This document shows positions 11,656-24,500 of a stretch of DNA of 64,000 nt, in pieces (the first letter of the stretch is position 1; the number at the start of each line of letters is the position of its first letter). The DNA is from Scedosporium boydii (Eukaryota; Ascomycota; Sordariomycetes; Microascales; Microascaceae), in the NCBI GenBank assembly GCA_002221725.1, contig NJFT01000025.1:1-64000 (forward strand), given 5' to 3'. The notes beneath the pieces are model-generated. The model saw only the letters and a list, made by a program, of their open reading frames with translations. It did not search any database and had not been told where the DNA came from. Position numbers and translations under genes: made by a program.

Positions 11656-13438
11656 ATGGTAGATAGTGACACAAACTCTCCCACGTGGAAATTTACCCAG
11701 TATGCCGCCTCCTCTCCCCTTCCCTTCTTGATGTATGATCAAGGCTCTTGCTAATTAATCATAGGTGCTTTGGTGATAAGGGCGATGTAGAGGACATCAC
11801 AGAAGGCAAGTGGCATCAGTAACACAAGCTCTCCACTCCTGATACTGTCTTCCACTATATGTCCAAGCTTTGCTAACTTCCTCCTCCTTTATAGCCGATA
11901 TCATATCCACAGTCGAGTTTGACCACACCGGCAATTATCTGGCGACGGGAGATAAGGGTGGGCGTGTTGTCCTCTTCGAGAGAAACGAGACGGTAAGCGA
12001 GGCCGTCCACCTAACGAGCACTCGTCATGGTCGTGCTAAGCTCCGAACAGAAAAAGACATGCGAGTACAAGTTCCATACCGAGTTCCAGTCGCACGAGCC
12101 CGAGTTCGACTATCTGAAGTCTCTCGAGATAGAGGAGAAGATTAACAAGATCAAGTGGTGCCGAAGACAAAATGCTTCGCATTACTTGTTATCGACCAAC
12201 GACAAGACGATCAAGTTATGGAAGGTTTTCGAAAAGTCCCTCAAGGTCGTGGCAGAGAATAACCTGTCCCAAGATCTTACTCCAGGCCACCTTCCCGGCG
12301 GTGGGGCGAATCTATCGAGGCCTCTAGGTCATCAGCAGTTCCGGAACCCGACTGACCTCAAGCTACCCCGCCTGACGCATCACGATACGGTCGTCGCAGC
12401 CGTTCCTCGTCGCACTTACGCGAATGCCCATGCCTACCATATCAACAGCATTTCCGTCAACAGTGACGGAGAGACGTTCATCAGCAGCGATGATCTCCGC
12501 ATAAACCTTTGGAACCTTAACATCCAGGACCAGAGCTTCAACATTGTGGACATCAAGCCTGCAAACATGGAAGAGCTGACCGAGGTCATAACCGCTGCAG
12601 AATTCCACCCACTTAGCTGCAATTGGTTCATGTATGCCAGTTCAAAAGGCACCATCAAGCTGGCTGATATGCGAGAAAGCGCTCTCTGTGACCAGCATGC
12701 TAAGTGTATGATAAACGCAACCCCTCCCTTTGCCTTTATCCAACCATGCTAACTAATGAGTGGAAAGTGTTTGAGCAAGAAGAGGATCCGGCGTCACGAT
12801 CGTTCTTTTCAGAAATCATATCGTCCATCTCCGATGTCCGCTTTTCGTACGACGGCCGCTATATCTTGTCACGAGACTACCTAACGGTTAAGATATGGGA
12901 TATAAACATGGAGAGGCAACCTGTTAAGACAATACCAATCCACGAGCACTTGAGACCGCGCCTCTGCGATACCTATGAGAATGACAGCATTTTCGACAAG
13001 TTCGAGGTTGTATTCTCGGGGGATGCCAAGAACGTCATGACGGGAAGTTACAACAATAACTTCATGATTTATCCATCGGACCCAGACAAGGAAGTTGAGG
13101 TCGTTCTTCAGGCTGACAAGTCTGCCTTCAAGGCTAAGAAGGTGGGGGTACCAACCCCTATAAACTCATCTACGAGCCCAACCACTGCCAATGGGAAGAA
13201 GGACGGCTCCCGAGCAGGTAGTCCAGGGACTGGCCCTGGCCAGAGGATGCGGAAAGAAACGGATGCGGATCAGATTGACTTCAACAAGAAGATCCTTCAC
13301 ATGAGTTGGCACCCCTTTGAAGACAGTATTGCTATTGCGGCGACGAATAATGTAAGTGCACGGAGCCCGGAGCATATTCATCGCGGTTGAACAGGGACTA
13401 ACTACAGTTTGCAGTTATTCGTTTTCTCCGCGCTCTAG
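11656..13438 (+). CDS. CDC55: PP2A regulatory subunit B (PR55 family), six exons
   Basis: This is the WD40 B subunit that targets protein phosphatase 2A to mitotic and morphogenesis substrates; the orthologues are CDC55 of yeast and pabA of Aspergillus. Exons 11656-11699, 11765-11805, 11895-11992, 12051-12705, 12768-13351 and 13415-13438 give 481 residues. Diagnostic PR55 stretches are [54 protein letters not shown] and [20 protein letters not shown]. Intron 2 starts with GCAAGT, a GC-AG intron. A low-complexity loop rich in S, T and G (about residues 390-420) is inserted before the last blade, longer than in yeast or animals. The last exon is only 24 nt and encodes LFVFSAL. Confidence 0.95.
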
Positions 13439-14442
13439 GTTGATTTTCGATCACTTGGTGATATGGAAGAAGGAGTGAGCAGGCTTCAGTCTCTTGCATC
13501 CTTCCTGCATCCTGCAGCTAGGTATCTAGGCCGAGGCGGCTCGACCTTCCTTTAGCGATGCGATGGGTGGGTTGCAGTCCCTGGCAGAACCAGTAAGACA
13601 GCGCCAAGGAGGCTTTTTTAACCTCCGAATTGAACACACCGTGACGTTTACCCTACCGTCGACGAGCGATCCCTCGTGGATCGAGCCCTTGTGTTGGGGA
13701 CGAGGCTTTCTCGTCGTCGTCGCGGTGCATTAAAGGATTGTTGGTCACAGAGTTGGTATTGCACTTCAGGGTTGCAGACGACCAGGAGCAGGTAGATGAG
13801 CGGAATCCTCAATTGGGGCAGGAACAATGCAAAAAATCGTAAATTTCTTGGCTTGCCGGCTTTTCGCGTGCAGATTTCGCCTATCTCCCAAGCTGTAGTA
13901 GTGCCAGCCTGCCAGGCACGACAGCCCAAGTGCTCTTGCCCTTTCCCGCGTGAATGTAAAGGGAATTCGACAGCTTCAAATTACATGTGCCGATGTCACA
14001 CTGGGGAACTCCAGGTTCAGAGACGCTGGTGGTGCCGGAGAAAGCCGCCTGTCCCTGGTCAACCTTCTGTTCAGTAAACTACATCGAGCTAACTTCTTGC
14101 GACTCTGCCGGAATCCGAGCTGAGCCGTGACATTCAGATGTTGTCACCGTGTAGCATTCCGAGTTCTGGCGCCAAGTCGATTGGGCGCGACATCATGAAC
14201 TGATTAGAATATGCAACTGGTGACATTTGCCGACAACCGTCGTATAGCTTGGAGACGACACCAATCTCATCTGCAACGTGCCTGTGTACTTCGTAATACT
14301 CGGATCCATATTAATTTTAATCCCAACTTCAAAGGTGTCCATTCAGAATACCTTCCAGTCTCCTTACAGTTTGACCTCTTCGCTTTCCTCCAACGGCCTG
14401 AATCAATTGTCAATGGCGATATTGGGATTCGAGAAATAATCG
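13439..14442. other. Spacer between the PP2A B subunit and the YEA4-like transporter
   Basis: Holds the PP2A 3' UTR and the transporter promoter; TACTTCGTA lies at 14287-14295. Short frames here are not supported by domain or splice evidence. Confidence 0.5.
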
Positions 14443-15976
14443 ATGAATTCGAAAGCGCCAATTCAAGACTCGACTTCGCGCGAGTCGTCCGACTCGGGGA
14501 AGTCCCAACTTCGCTCTGGACACAAAAAGCCGGAATTGCACAATGCCATCATTGACCTGGTCTCACAATGGCTGGCAGTTATAGCTATGCTCAGCCTCAT
14601 TTTTGGGGGTTGTTGTTCGAATGTATGTTCGCTGGGGATTTAATTGCTTGGTCTTTCGCCTTTTTTTTAGGTTGATTCATTTTATTCTTTTTTTTTCATT
14701 TTCTTTTCTTTTTTTTTTTTTTTTTTTCATGTATTCATTTTCTTCTTCTAACGCCGTTGCAGGTCTATGCTCTAGAATCAATCATTCAGTAAGTTCCTGG
14801 CCCCAGGAAAGCGTGTAAAGCGAGATGTATTTATGAGAGTGGTATGCCTGACACACTCTGACTAGGGTCGAGCCTGCTAGTGGTAAGTATCGAGGTCGCT
14901 TCTTTATGTCTTACAGCACCATTGACGGTTGTCTCAAGGTACCCTCCTCACGTTTGTGCAGTTTCTGTTTATTGCTGTGACCGGATACGTTTCCCAGTTC
15001 GACGTCTCAAGACCACCGTTCTTCCTGCAGCAAAACAAAGTACCACTGCGCCGTTGGCTGGTGAATATTGTTCTTTTCTTCACCATCAACGTATTGAACA
15101 ATCATGCATTCAGCTACGATATCTCCGTTCCTGTACACATCATTCTTCGATCTGGAGGAAGCATCACCACAATCATTGCTGGGTACCTGTACGGGAAGCG
15201 ATATTCCCGTGTACAGGTCACGTCCGTGGTCCTTCTGACCGTTGGGGTCATTACCGCAGCATACGCCGATGCCCAGTCCAAGGTCCGTTAACTACAGACT
15301 CAGCTACAAGGTCTAAAAACGAATGTGCTTGCAAAGTACTGATAGTCTCCCTCAGGACCCCAGCGCACCATCATCTACTGCGGACCGTCCAGCCTTTAGC
15401 ACGGGTCTCATCATTCTCTTAGTAGCGCAAATTTTGTCGGCCGTTATGGGGTTGTATACGGAAGAGACGTACAAAATCTACGGCCCACACTGGCGAGAGA
15501 ATCTATTCTACTCCCACCTGCTATCTCTGCCTCTCTTCCTCCCCTTCGCGGGGTCGCTAACTACCCAGTTTGGAAAACTGGCCAAGAGTCCTCCGTTACA
15601 ATGGCACTCGAGTCCGGAATCCGACCCAGGCTATTATGGCGTAGAGATCTGGCTACCCACGCAGACATTGCACAAGATACCTAGCCAGCTTGCATATCTG
15701 GCTGCAAATGTGCTAACGCAGTACGCCTGTATACGTGGGGTAAACCTCCTGGCCGCAGCCTCATCTGCGTTGACGGTCACCATTGTTCTCAACATCCGCA
15801 AACTAGTGAGCTTGTTATTAAGTATTTGGTTATTTGGGAATCAACTCGCCCCAGGGACTTTGGTTGGGGCTATAATCGTCTTCGGAGCCGGTGCAATGTA
15901 CTCTTTGGGCTCCAAACCTAAACAGCTAGCCCCAAGCAATGTGCCAAGCACTAACAAGAAGGAGAGGGTAGATTAA
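14443..15976 (+). CDS. YEA4: UDP-N-acetylglucosamine (nucleotide-sugar) transporter, YEA4/SLC35B4 type, five exons
   Basis: It is expected to exchange UDP-GlcNAc across the ER or Golgi membrane for chitin and glycan synthesis. Exons 14443-14622, 14763-14788, 14866-14882, 14939-15282 and 15356-15976 give 395 residues; exons 2 and 3 are only 26 and 17 nt. About ten hydrophobic helices begin at AVIAMLSLIFGGCCSNV. UAA-family hallmarks are LLTFVQFLFIA, NNHAFSYDISVPVHIILRSGG, GYLYGKRYS, MGLYTEETYKIYG and SSALTVTIVLNIRKLVSLLLSI. A soluble N-terminal tail of about 40 residues is Ser/Lys-rich. Intron 1 (14623-14762) contains a long T-rich tract. Substrate specificity is inferred from family membership only. 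Confidence 0.92.
14690..14727 (+). repeat. T-rich tract in intron 1 of the transporter gene
   Basis: Runs of T interrupted by single C or A residues, between the donor at 14623 and the acceptor at 14762. It may act as an extended polypyrimidine tract. Confidence 0.85.
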
Positions 15977-17157
15977 GAGACATCCAATGATCATTAGATT
16001 CCAACAGAATAGAGAAATGAAAAGAGATTTCACACCCGCAATGGGAAGCGAATGACGGTCATACTTCCAGGACGAAAGATGGGCAGTCAAACTCGAAGAT
16101 TACTCAGCGACCTCTTGTAGAAAGGCCTCTCCCAAGCCCATGTACGTAGAGTTGTAGTCACTCAACACTAGGAATCCCCGACCCTGTTCGAAAAGAAACA
16201 TCCAAATAAAGTCAATTTCTATTTCGAAGTATTTCGTCGAATAGGACTAGTACATTGTGAATATGTACTGATTGTCCGCCATCCCTAAAGAGAGGAAAGT
16301 GTTGGTTGGGGGGCTGGTCAGCACGCCCAAATATCCAGCATGGCTGGCACTTCGTAGACTACAAGGGACGTCGAAATAGGCTTTTGGCGGGGTTGGTACA
16401 GCGGGACCGAAACTTAAACTAGCTGCAGGAAGCGTCCCAGTAATCCTAGAATACGACTGTAAAACGGACCTGTATGTCGAAGGATACTCCGATGCCATAA
16501 CATCAGATGCGGAACGGAAACGTATTTCGTCACCGGTTTAGTGTACCGTCTGGAGACAGGGGAAAGTGGCGGTAAAAGGTCAGGCCCACAGAAGACGCGA
16601 GTAGATTAATCTATTGGTCCTTCGGTGGTGGGAGACTGCAGAGACACAACATGGGGATATGTGTATGAAAAGATATGGCAGCCCCAATCCACATGTAAGA
16701 AATCATTAGTTCAAGCCAGCTCATTCCTAGTTAGTCAATACAAGCGTACTTCGTAGATCCTTCCTCGATTACTTAACACGTGGTGCTGTCGTGGTCGCAG
16801 GGGGAAAAGGGCGGTCTAAATTAACCACTAAATTCCAGATTTGGAAACCGTTTTCTATTTTTCTGCCTAGTATTGCCAAGCTAGTCTGATCCGAACTTTT
16901 GCCGAATTCCCCACCGTCTTCTATAAATAGAACCGTAGTAGAAACCCCACGTTCACCAATCTCCAAACATCCCCAAAGCACTAATTTGTTTCCGGCAACG
17001 TTTGCCATTGGGATAAATCTCCTACTGCAACAACGTTTTTCTCATTGCCCCAAGACAGTTGGACTGAACTCGGAGCGAGTCTCACGGTCGACGACCCCCT
17101 GAAGTACTCGCACCCCAATTTTGTCACTTTCCCCTGTCTTCGGACGGTACGCCAATC
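15977..17157. other. Spacer between the transporter and AMP deaminase
   Basis: Contains the transporter 3' UTR, a possible small minus-strand gene (16100-16498, listed separately) and the AMP deaminase promoter. TACTTCGTA occurs at 16747-16755 and a shorter ACTTCGTA at 16349-16356. Confidence 0.5.
16100..16498 (-). CDS. Possible small spliced gene, unknown function
   Basis: An ATG at 16498 opens a frame (MASEYPSTYRSVLQSYSRI, later TPPKAYFDVPCSL and ADNQYIFTM) that stops at 16247. The same frame resumes after a stretch with intron-like ends (acceptor TTCGAACAG near 16190) as GRGFLVLSDYNSTYMGLGEAF and stops at 16100. A strong acceptor-like CTCTCTTTAG also lies just upstream of ADNQYIF. I could not find a donor in the right phase, so the gene model is unresolved and the function unknown. 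Confidence 0.25.
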
Positions 17158-20100
17158 ATGGACAGAGGCGATACTGATTCCGACAGTGGAGGTGATGAGC
17201 TTCATCCCTCCGGCTCCATGGGAGCTAATTCCCAAGATGATTGGAATGGAATGTTGCCTCGGGATCTACCAAAGAGGACAACTTTCTATGATCCAGTAGC
17301 AGAGCGTCAGATGAGCTTAACGGACGCAAAACTTTTCTATCAGATGAGCCTCCAGGATCACCAAAATAAACCCGGATCATCCACCTGGCAAGCCTCTCAA
17401 TCTTTACCAGCTGACGAGGACTCTGTGGAACTGGCATCCTCGCTTGAGCTCCCGCAGCCCGCGATCGCTATGACTGAATCGGGGCGCCATAAACCGGGAA
17501 AACCAACGCCGGATACGCAGCCGGTTTCCTCTCCTGTCTCCAAGTCGGCTCGTTTCTCGCGAGCCAGCGACGTTGGTGAATCCCCTCACCGTGGGCCTGT
17601 GACGGCACCGGCGGGAAAGCAGACGCTGTCATTCGCTGAGAATAACTCCCGCGACTATCATGCGTTTCCTGCTTCCGGCCGTGATGGAGTGCATCCGTGG
17701 TCAAGCCTCCGAGCATCAGACGAACAATTCCGGAGCCCGGGCGTCAACATTCCCGACGCCGACCTCCACATGCTATCGGAGTTGAGCGCGATATCCTCGA
17801 ACATTCATAAGCTGATAGCACTTCGCAACAAATACATCAACTTGTCGTTACAAGGCCCACTGGACAATCCGAAAGACTCTTCTGATTGGGTTATATATCC
17901 CCCTCCTCCTGAACCGGCCTGGGTACAGGAACTGGATGCAGTCACTGGGAGCGCCTCCAATAGTCTCAGTAACAGCATGGTGCTAACATCGGATGCCAGC
18001 TATGCAGGCCAGGGTGACCATGCGCGTGGTGCGCCTTACAAATCTGGGAAGGGCAGGTCCTCAAGGAAACGGAAACCCGGTTACGATATTGGAGAGGATT
18101 TTGACATGAACGACATGCTGCCGCTCCCCGAACCCTCTAGCTTGACGTTTCAGCTCGACGAAAATGGAGTCTACCAAGTTGTGCTTCCTTCCATATCAGC
18201 ATCGCCACCTCGTCCTCTTGTACGAGTGCCCACCCTGCGCGAGTTCTATATGGACCTCGATGAGGCTCTTAACATATCAGCCGATGGCCCGAATAAGAGC
18301 TTTGCATTCCGTCGCCTTCAGTACCTCGAAGGTCAATTCAACATGTACGTGCTCCTGAACGAGTACCAAGAAACAGCAGATAGTAAGAGGGTGCCTCATC
18401 GAGACTTCTACAACGTCCGCAAAGTGGACACCCACGTTCATCACTCTGCTTGTATGAATCAAAAGCATCTGCTGCGCTTCATCAAGAGCAAGATGAAGAA
18501 GTGCCCTGATGAAGTTGTACTCTTCCGAGATGGGCGTCATCTCACTCTCGCAGAAGTCTTTGAGAGTATCAACTTGACTGCGTACGACCTAAGCATAGAT
18601 ACACTCGATATGCACGTAAGTACTCCTCACGATCTCAACCATCTCATTTGTGCCATCCGAAGCCTCTAACATTTTGATCACCTAGGCACATAAGGATTCT
18701 TTCCACCGATTTGACAAATTTAACCTCAAATACAATCCGATTGGAGAGTCTCGTCTGCGAACCATTTTTTTGAAAACTGATAATTTCATCAACGGTCGCT
18801 ATCTTGCCGAGATCACGAAGGAAGTTATCTCGGATCTTGAGTCAAGCAAATACCAAATGGTGGAGTGGAGAATATCCGTGTATGGCAAGGCCATCGATGA
18901 GTGGGACAAGCTTGCTGCATGGGTTGTGGACAACAAACTCTTCTCACACAATGTTCGCTGGTTGATACAAATACCGCGCCTCTTCGACGTTTACAAGGCG
19001 AGTGGTCTGATGGAAACCTTTGACCAAATCATTACAAACCTCTTCCAACCTCTTTTCGAGGTGACAAAGGATCCCGCGACACATCCGAAGCTCCATATTT
19101 TCCTCCAGCGCGTCATTGGCTTCGACTCAGTGGACGACGAGAGCAAGGTGGAGAGACGTCTTTTCAAGAAATACCCCGTCCCCAAAGCCTGGGACTCAGG
19201 TCAGAACCCGCCCTATAGCTACTGGATATACTATCTCTACGCCAACATGGTTTCCTTAAATCACTGGCGGAAACAGCGCGGGTTTAATACGTTTGTCCTG
19301 CGTCCCCACTGCGGCGAAGCCGGTGATAGCGAGCATCTTGCTGTCGCTGCCCTTTGTTGTCACAGCATCAGCCACGGTCTTTTGCTTCGAAAGGTGCCTC
19401 TCTTGCAGTACATATTCTACCTGGAGCAGATAGGCATAGCCATGTCGCCGCTCAGTAACAACGCTCTGTTCCTGACCTATGAGAGAAACCCTTTCAACCA
19501 GTACTTCAAACGAGGACTGAATGTGTCACTCTCGACGGACGACCCCCTTCAGTTTGCCTTCACGAAGGAACCGTTGATCGAGGAGTATGCCGTCGCGGCA
19601 CAGATTTATAAATTAAGTTCGGTTGATATGTGCGAACTGGCGAAAAACTCTGTGAAGCAGAGCGGCTATGAGGACTCCATCAAGCAGCAATGGCTTGGGC
19701 CTCACTACTTGAAGCCCGGCAAGGATGGGAATAAGATGGATAAGACTAACATCCCCGATAGAAGGGAGGAGTTTCGCCATCTCGTTCTATTGGAAGAGAA
19801 AGAACTGTAAGTGTCCTTATCACGAATGAGAGAACTTTTGCTTATTCAAGTGGTTCAAATTTAGCCTTCAACGATATATTGCACTGGGTGGGCGAAAAGA
19901 CTCCCTGTTGAGCAGTCCCACGCCCCCAGTTGGCACATTATCGGGAGCGGATAAGCTCGAGAAAAGCCCAGACTGCGGCATGCCCATCGCCGATGACGGC
20001 AAATGGAAGGAGGCCACCGTTAACAGGGAGAATGGACAACATCCAGAGGGGGAACGTCCATCCCCACCGCCCGTCGTACAGTCTTCCGTACTCGGGTCCC

Positions 20101-20261
20101 CACGAAGCCCCTACCCAGGCATGGACCCACACTGGCCTGCAGAGCATCTTTCAGGTAGCGAGCCGAAGATCTTTCCCGGAGTGGTGAGCCGCGGCCAACG
20201 TAGCAACAGTATGAGGACCGGCGAAGATCTCACGAAGCCACCAACATCACCGGAATATTAG
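17158..20261 (+). CDS. AMD1: AMP deaminase, three exons
   Basis: It hydrolyses AMP to IMP and ammonia in the cytosolic purine nucleotide cycle. Exons 17158-18615, 18686-19806 and 19865-20261 give 991 residues. The N-terminal 330 residues are a poorly conserved regulatory region, with [15 protein letters not shown] near residue 50. The catalytic domain starts around 340. A zinc-binding HxH sits at residues 426 and 428 within [16 protein letters not shown]. The family signature [10 protein letters not shown] starts at 767; its Asp pair binds metal and substrate. Between them are [12 protein letters not shown] and [10 protein letters not shown]. The C-terminal 130 residues, encoded mostly by exon 3, are disordered (P, S, G) and typical of filamentous fungi. 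Confidence 0.96.
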
Positions 20262-20358
20262 GGGCAGGGGCAAGGCTGTGATTAGTCTAACAGCTTCTCT
20301 TTGTCCCTACTCCCAGCCTTTCAATAAGATCAAGAGTAGAGTCCTGTAGGCTCTAGTT

Positions 20359-20385
20359 ACCGTCCAGGGACCGTCCCTGGACGGT
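20359..20385 (+). repeat. Perfect 12-bp inverted repeat (hairpin) in the AMP deaminase 3' region
   Basis: accgtccaggga, a 3-nt loop ccg, then tccctggacggt form a perfect 12-bp stem about 100 bp after the AMP deaminase stop codon. It could act in 3'-end formation or mRNA stability; no function is shown by sequence alone. Confidence 0.9.
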
Positions 20386-20967
20386 TGCATATTGTCAACT
20401 GTTTCATATGAGGAAGGTTGCAAAAAAGGGAAGGTTGAAAAAGAGTAAACCGTTGCAAAAGTTTCATAGTGCCCTTTTTTCTTCCCTTTCTTCCTTGCAT
20501 CCTTCTACTTTTATAATCACAGGAATCGAACACCATGGGGCACAAACTACAATAAAAATATCTATGAATTTGCAGCTACAGAAGTCCACAGATTAAGCAA
20601 GAAGAAATCCAGTATATAAGATATGTAGAGATATGTGTAGTAGGTGTGGTTTTGTGGTTGGAAGGCTTGCCCAGCTGTTGGAACAGTTGCAGGTGGGGCA
20701 ACCGTCACAGGATGCTTGTGGGATGGTCTATGGACTGGCATACCTAGGAGCTGCAATCCCCTCCTGTGATTTTTAGGCTCGGGAGTGTGTGCGGTGCTCA
20801 AAGAGCTAAATATCAACAGCAAGAGAGGCAGAAATGACCTTTTTCATCTGAGAGAAGCACTGTTCTCTTAAGTCAATTTATGCTCTATATAAGAAAACAC
20901 TCGGTACAGTAATATGTGAGTTTATGTAATTATTCTTTTGACTCTTGCTGTCAAAGCACGACTCTTT

Positions 20968-21294
20968 CTAAACGTTCTCCACTTGCTCGTAGAATGAGGC
21001 GAGCCCCTGTGTAACGAGGCGACCATCTTACTGGGTTCCCGAGACTCTCTCTCTCCTTTATGTGAATACCATTCGCACGACTTGGCAGTTGAGCACTTGA
21101 GCTCTGCCCGTCATCTCCACTGGCGATCGTCCAGTCACCCGAAGCGACATATCTGCCTCTTCCTTCCTTCGCTCCACCTCTTGCCTGTTTTTCCGCCCAT
21201 GTTTTATTGTTAAGCCCGATCTCCGAGCTAATTTTGTCCCCCACTCGGCCAGTTCCAAGACGAGATCATCAGGGCTACTGCAATAGCGCGCCAT
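20968..21294 (-). CDS. Candidate small protein, 87 residues, two exons
   Basis: Exon 1 runs from the ATG at 21294 to 21070 and exon 2 from 21006 to 20968. The 63-nt intron has donor GTATTC and acceptor TTACACAG and joins in phase 0. The product starts MARYCSSPDDLVLELAEWG and contains SGLTIKHGRKNRQEVERRK; it ends GLASFYEQVENV. It is charged and helical, without a signal peptide or membrane segment. The frame is divergent from SLA1, with 287 bp between the start codons. I do not recognise the family; the neat splice phase and protein-like composition are the support. Confidence 0.4.
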
Positions 21295-21581
21295 TTCCTA
21301 CGGCTCACAGCCAGGAATCGGATACTATCTCTGGAACCCACCCGCGAAGCGGGTGCCATTAATCTCTTTGCCTTAGGCTACCTACCCGTCCCCCCCTTTC
21401 CGGCTTGGTATCGGAGCTGAGTTCGTGTCAGTGAAAGTGGTGGTATCTGTCCGACCATCAACCAGCACCACTTCGCCTGGATCCTTGTCGTCCAAACCGG
21501 CAACTCGAGTGCCCCCCCGGGTATTGTTCCTCGCCCCCATCACGGATACGGAGTCTTAAAGAGTCTTAAACCACTTCAAAA

Positions 21582-24500
21582 ATGGGGTTTCTTGGTGTTT
21601 ACAGAGCACTCTATGACTATGCGCCCCAAGGCGAAGGGGAGCTTGCCATTAGCGAAGGTGACCTGCTTTACATTTTAGAGAAGAGCGAAGAGGACGATTG
21701 GTGGAAGGCCAAGAAGAAGGCCGGACCGGAAGAAGATGAAGAACCCGTTGGTCTTGTCCCAAGCAATTATGTTGAAGAGGTATTGATATTCTTCCCCCCC
21801 CCCCCCCACCCCCCTGCAGCAAGTGAGTTATCACCACCACTGTTCGCGCTAACCCCTTGTGCTAGGCCCAAGCTACCGGCCAGGCGCGGTCTCTGTACGA
21901 GTACACAAGGCAGACGGACGAGGAGCTTTCTTTCCCCGAGGATGCCAACCTCGCGGTTTTCGATACATCCGATCCTGATTGGATTTTAGTCGGCCTCGAC
22001 GGCGACTTCGGCTTTGCCCCGTCAAACTACATTGAGCTCGAGAGCAGTACTGGAGATGACACACGAGAACCCACGCCGCCCCCACCTTCGCTGCCTGCCC
22101 GGCCTACTTCTACAGTTACACCGGCTTCACTCGACCAGGCACCGGTTCCGGAATCGAAACCCGATCGAGGCACCACACTGATAGCGGATGGACCGGCAGC
22201 AGCACTGGCCAGTGTTATTCAGCCACGCGTTCCCGGAGCTCGAGCTTCGTCCCCGCCACCACCACAATTACCGAGCCGTGTCTCTACAAGGTCGGAGAGT
22301 CCTGAGAGCATCAGGAGCCCAGCCTTGCCTACTCGACCCAAGACTGAAGTGTCAACGAGGCCTCGCGAAGTTACAACACCGGTCACCCCCACCTTCCCAG
22401 ATATACAAAGACCACGCGACGATGTATCCCACTCTACCTCATCATCTAGAGCCCCAGGCGGGTTTCACATGTACAATGTGAATGAGATGGTATCCGTCAT
22501 GGGCAAAAGGAAAAAGATGCCAACAACCCTCGGGATCAATATCAGGGCTAAAACGATTTTGATAGCTCCAGAACACGTCAAGGATGGACCTTCCCAGGAA
22601 TGGTCAGGAAACAAAATGACGCATTATTCTCGGGAAGGAAAACACGTCTTTTTGGAACTAGTGCGCCCCAGCAAGAGTGTGGATTTCCACGCCGGTGCGA
22701 AAGACACGGCCGAGGAAATCGTGGCAGCCTTGGGCGAACTAGCCGCCGCTGTTAGGGCGGATGAGTTACCCGCCGCCCTCATGTCGCCGACTGGGCAGGC
22801 TCAAAAGACGGGCCAAGTGTTGTATGATTTCATGGCCCAGGGAGACGACGAAGTTACTGTGAATACCGGAGACGATGTCGTCATTCTAGATGATACGAAG
22901 AGCGAAGAATGGTGGCAAGTACGAAGTATGAGAACCGGAAAGGAAGGTGTGGTTCCAAGCAGCTATATTGATGTGACAGGCTTTACGTCTAGCGTCCCGG
23001 AGTTCCACGGAGTCGCTGCAGGGATGTCAAGTGTCGAGCAAAATAGGCTGGAGGAAATTAGGCTCACCAAAGAGGCTGTGAGGGCACAAGCCAGGGAACA
23101 ATCACCTCAGGTAGGGCCAGGAATGCCCCTGCCTGAAAGGGGCAGCAGTCTCTCGGCAAATGAACATTATGGTAATTCTTCTCAGCAGAGGAAACGCGAA
23201 GGTGGTAGAGATGGCTCCGGCCAACAACAGAAGGCATCTAAATCCAGTAGGTCACGAAGAGCTCACTCCGTGGGCGTAGGCACAAACGCGGATAATCCAA
23301 TCGCTGACGATCTACTAGAACCCGACCCTTCGAAGGTACGCACGTGGACAGACAGGTCGAAATCGTTCAGTGTCGAGGCCCAGTTTCTAGGGATCAAGGA
23401 TGGGAAAATCAACCTCCACAAGGTCAACGGCGTCAAAATCGCAGTCCCTGTGGAGAAGATGTCACACGAGGACTTGGAATTCGTGGAACGCTTCACCGGG
23501 GGTTCTCTGGGAACCAAGGGCCCCAACGGCCGCAGGTCGAGGCCCGACGGCGAGGGTGGCAGAAGCGCAAACTCCAAACTAGGAGCGACCATAGAACAGC
23601 GGAAGCCGGATTTCGATTGGTTCCAATTTTTCCTGGATTGCGACGTGAACGTGGGACTCTGCGAGCGATATGCCCAGGCCTTCGTTAAAGAGTCGATGGA
23701 TGAGAGTATTCTGTCTGATGTTGATTCGACGGTGCTCAGAACATTGGGCTTGCGAGAAGGTGATATCATTAAAGTAATGAGGTCCCTCGACTCGAAGTTT
23801 GGCAGGTCGGGAAAGAAGGAATCGGGCGAGCTAGACACTAACGGTCAAGGCGGCCTGTTCTCCGGCCCGGGCGGCACGCTTCGTAATAACACCAGAAAGA
23901 GCCGACCTGCACCTGCGGTCCAAACGGGAGATGTTGTCGACCCAATGGCATTTTCTCAGACCGAGCCTGCGACGAGTGCCGAAGTGAAGTCTTCAACTCC
24001 TACTGCTACCGCGAGCAGTCCTGGATCGCAAACAACGAAACCCAGGGCCGAGGGCTTTGACGATGATGCCTGGGATGTCAAGCCGGCAAGACAGCAGGCC
24101 GGACCCTCACCTACGCCAGCGGTAGCCCCTCCGGAGAAACCCAATGCTACACAAGACGCGCCCCGCTCGGGAGCTATCACGGGATCCATGCAAGAATTGT
24201 CTCTTCTAACCTTGCCACTAAAGCCCACCCCGGCGCCAGTCTCCACCACGGTTACTGATGCCGGAACCTCGGGGGCAACCGTGATATCGGCTCAGCCGCA
24301 GTCCCCTCCCCAGCTCCCAGGAGCCAGTCCGTCGTTTTTCACAACCCTGAGTTCGGTACCGGAGTCGCAGCCCGGCCCGCCGCGACAGCGTCCACAACCT
24401 CCCCAAGTCGCTGTTAGCCAGGGGCCCCTTGCCCCTCCTCCGCCGGCCCGTCCACTTTCCGCACCCCAGGCTGCACAGCCAAGCGCATTCAACCCTCCTC

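Larger units (their letters stand above)
20262..21581. other. Spacer between AMP deaminase and SLA1
   Basis: Holds the AMP deaminase 3' UTR with a strong hairpin at 20359-20385, a candidate small minus-strand gene (20968-21294) and the SLA1 promoter, in which a 7-bp inverted repeat (cacccgc gaa gcgggtg) spans 21339-21355. Confidence 0.6.

Noticed and set aside
23263..23838. 191-codon frame on the minus strand inside SLA1
   Set aside because: It is antisense to conserved SHD1/SHD2 coding sequence and its composition is explained by SLA1 codon use.
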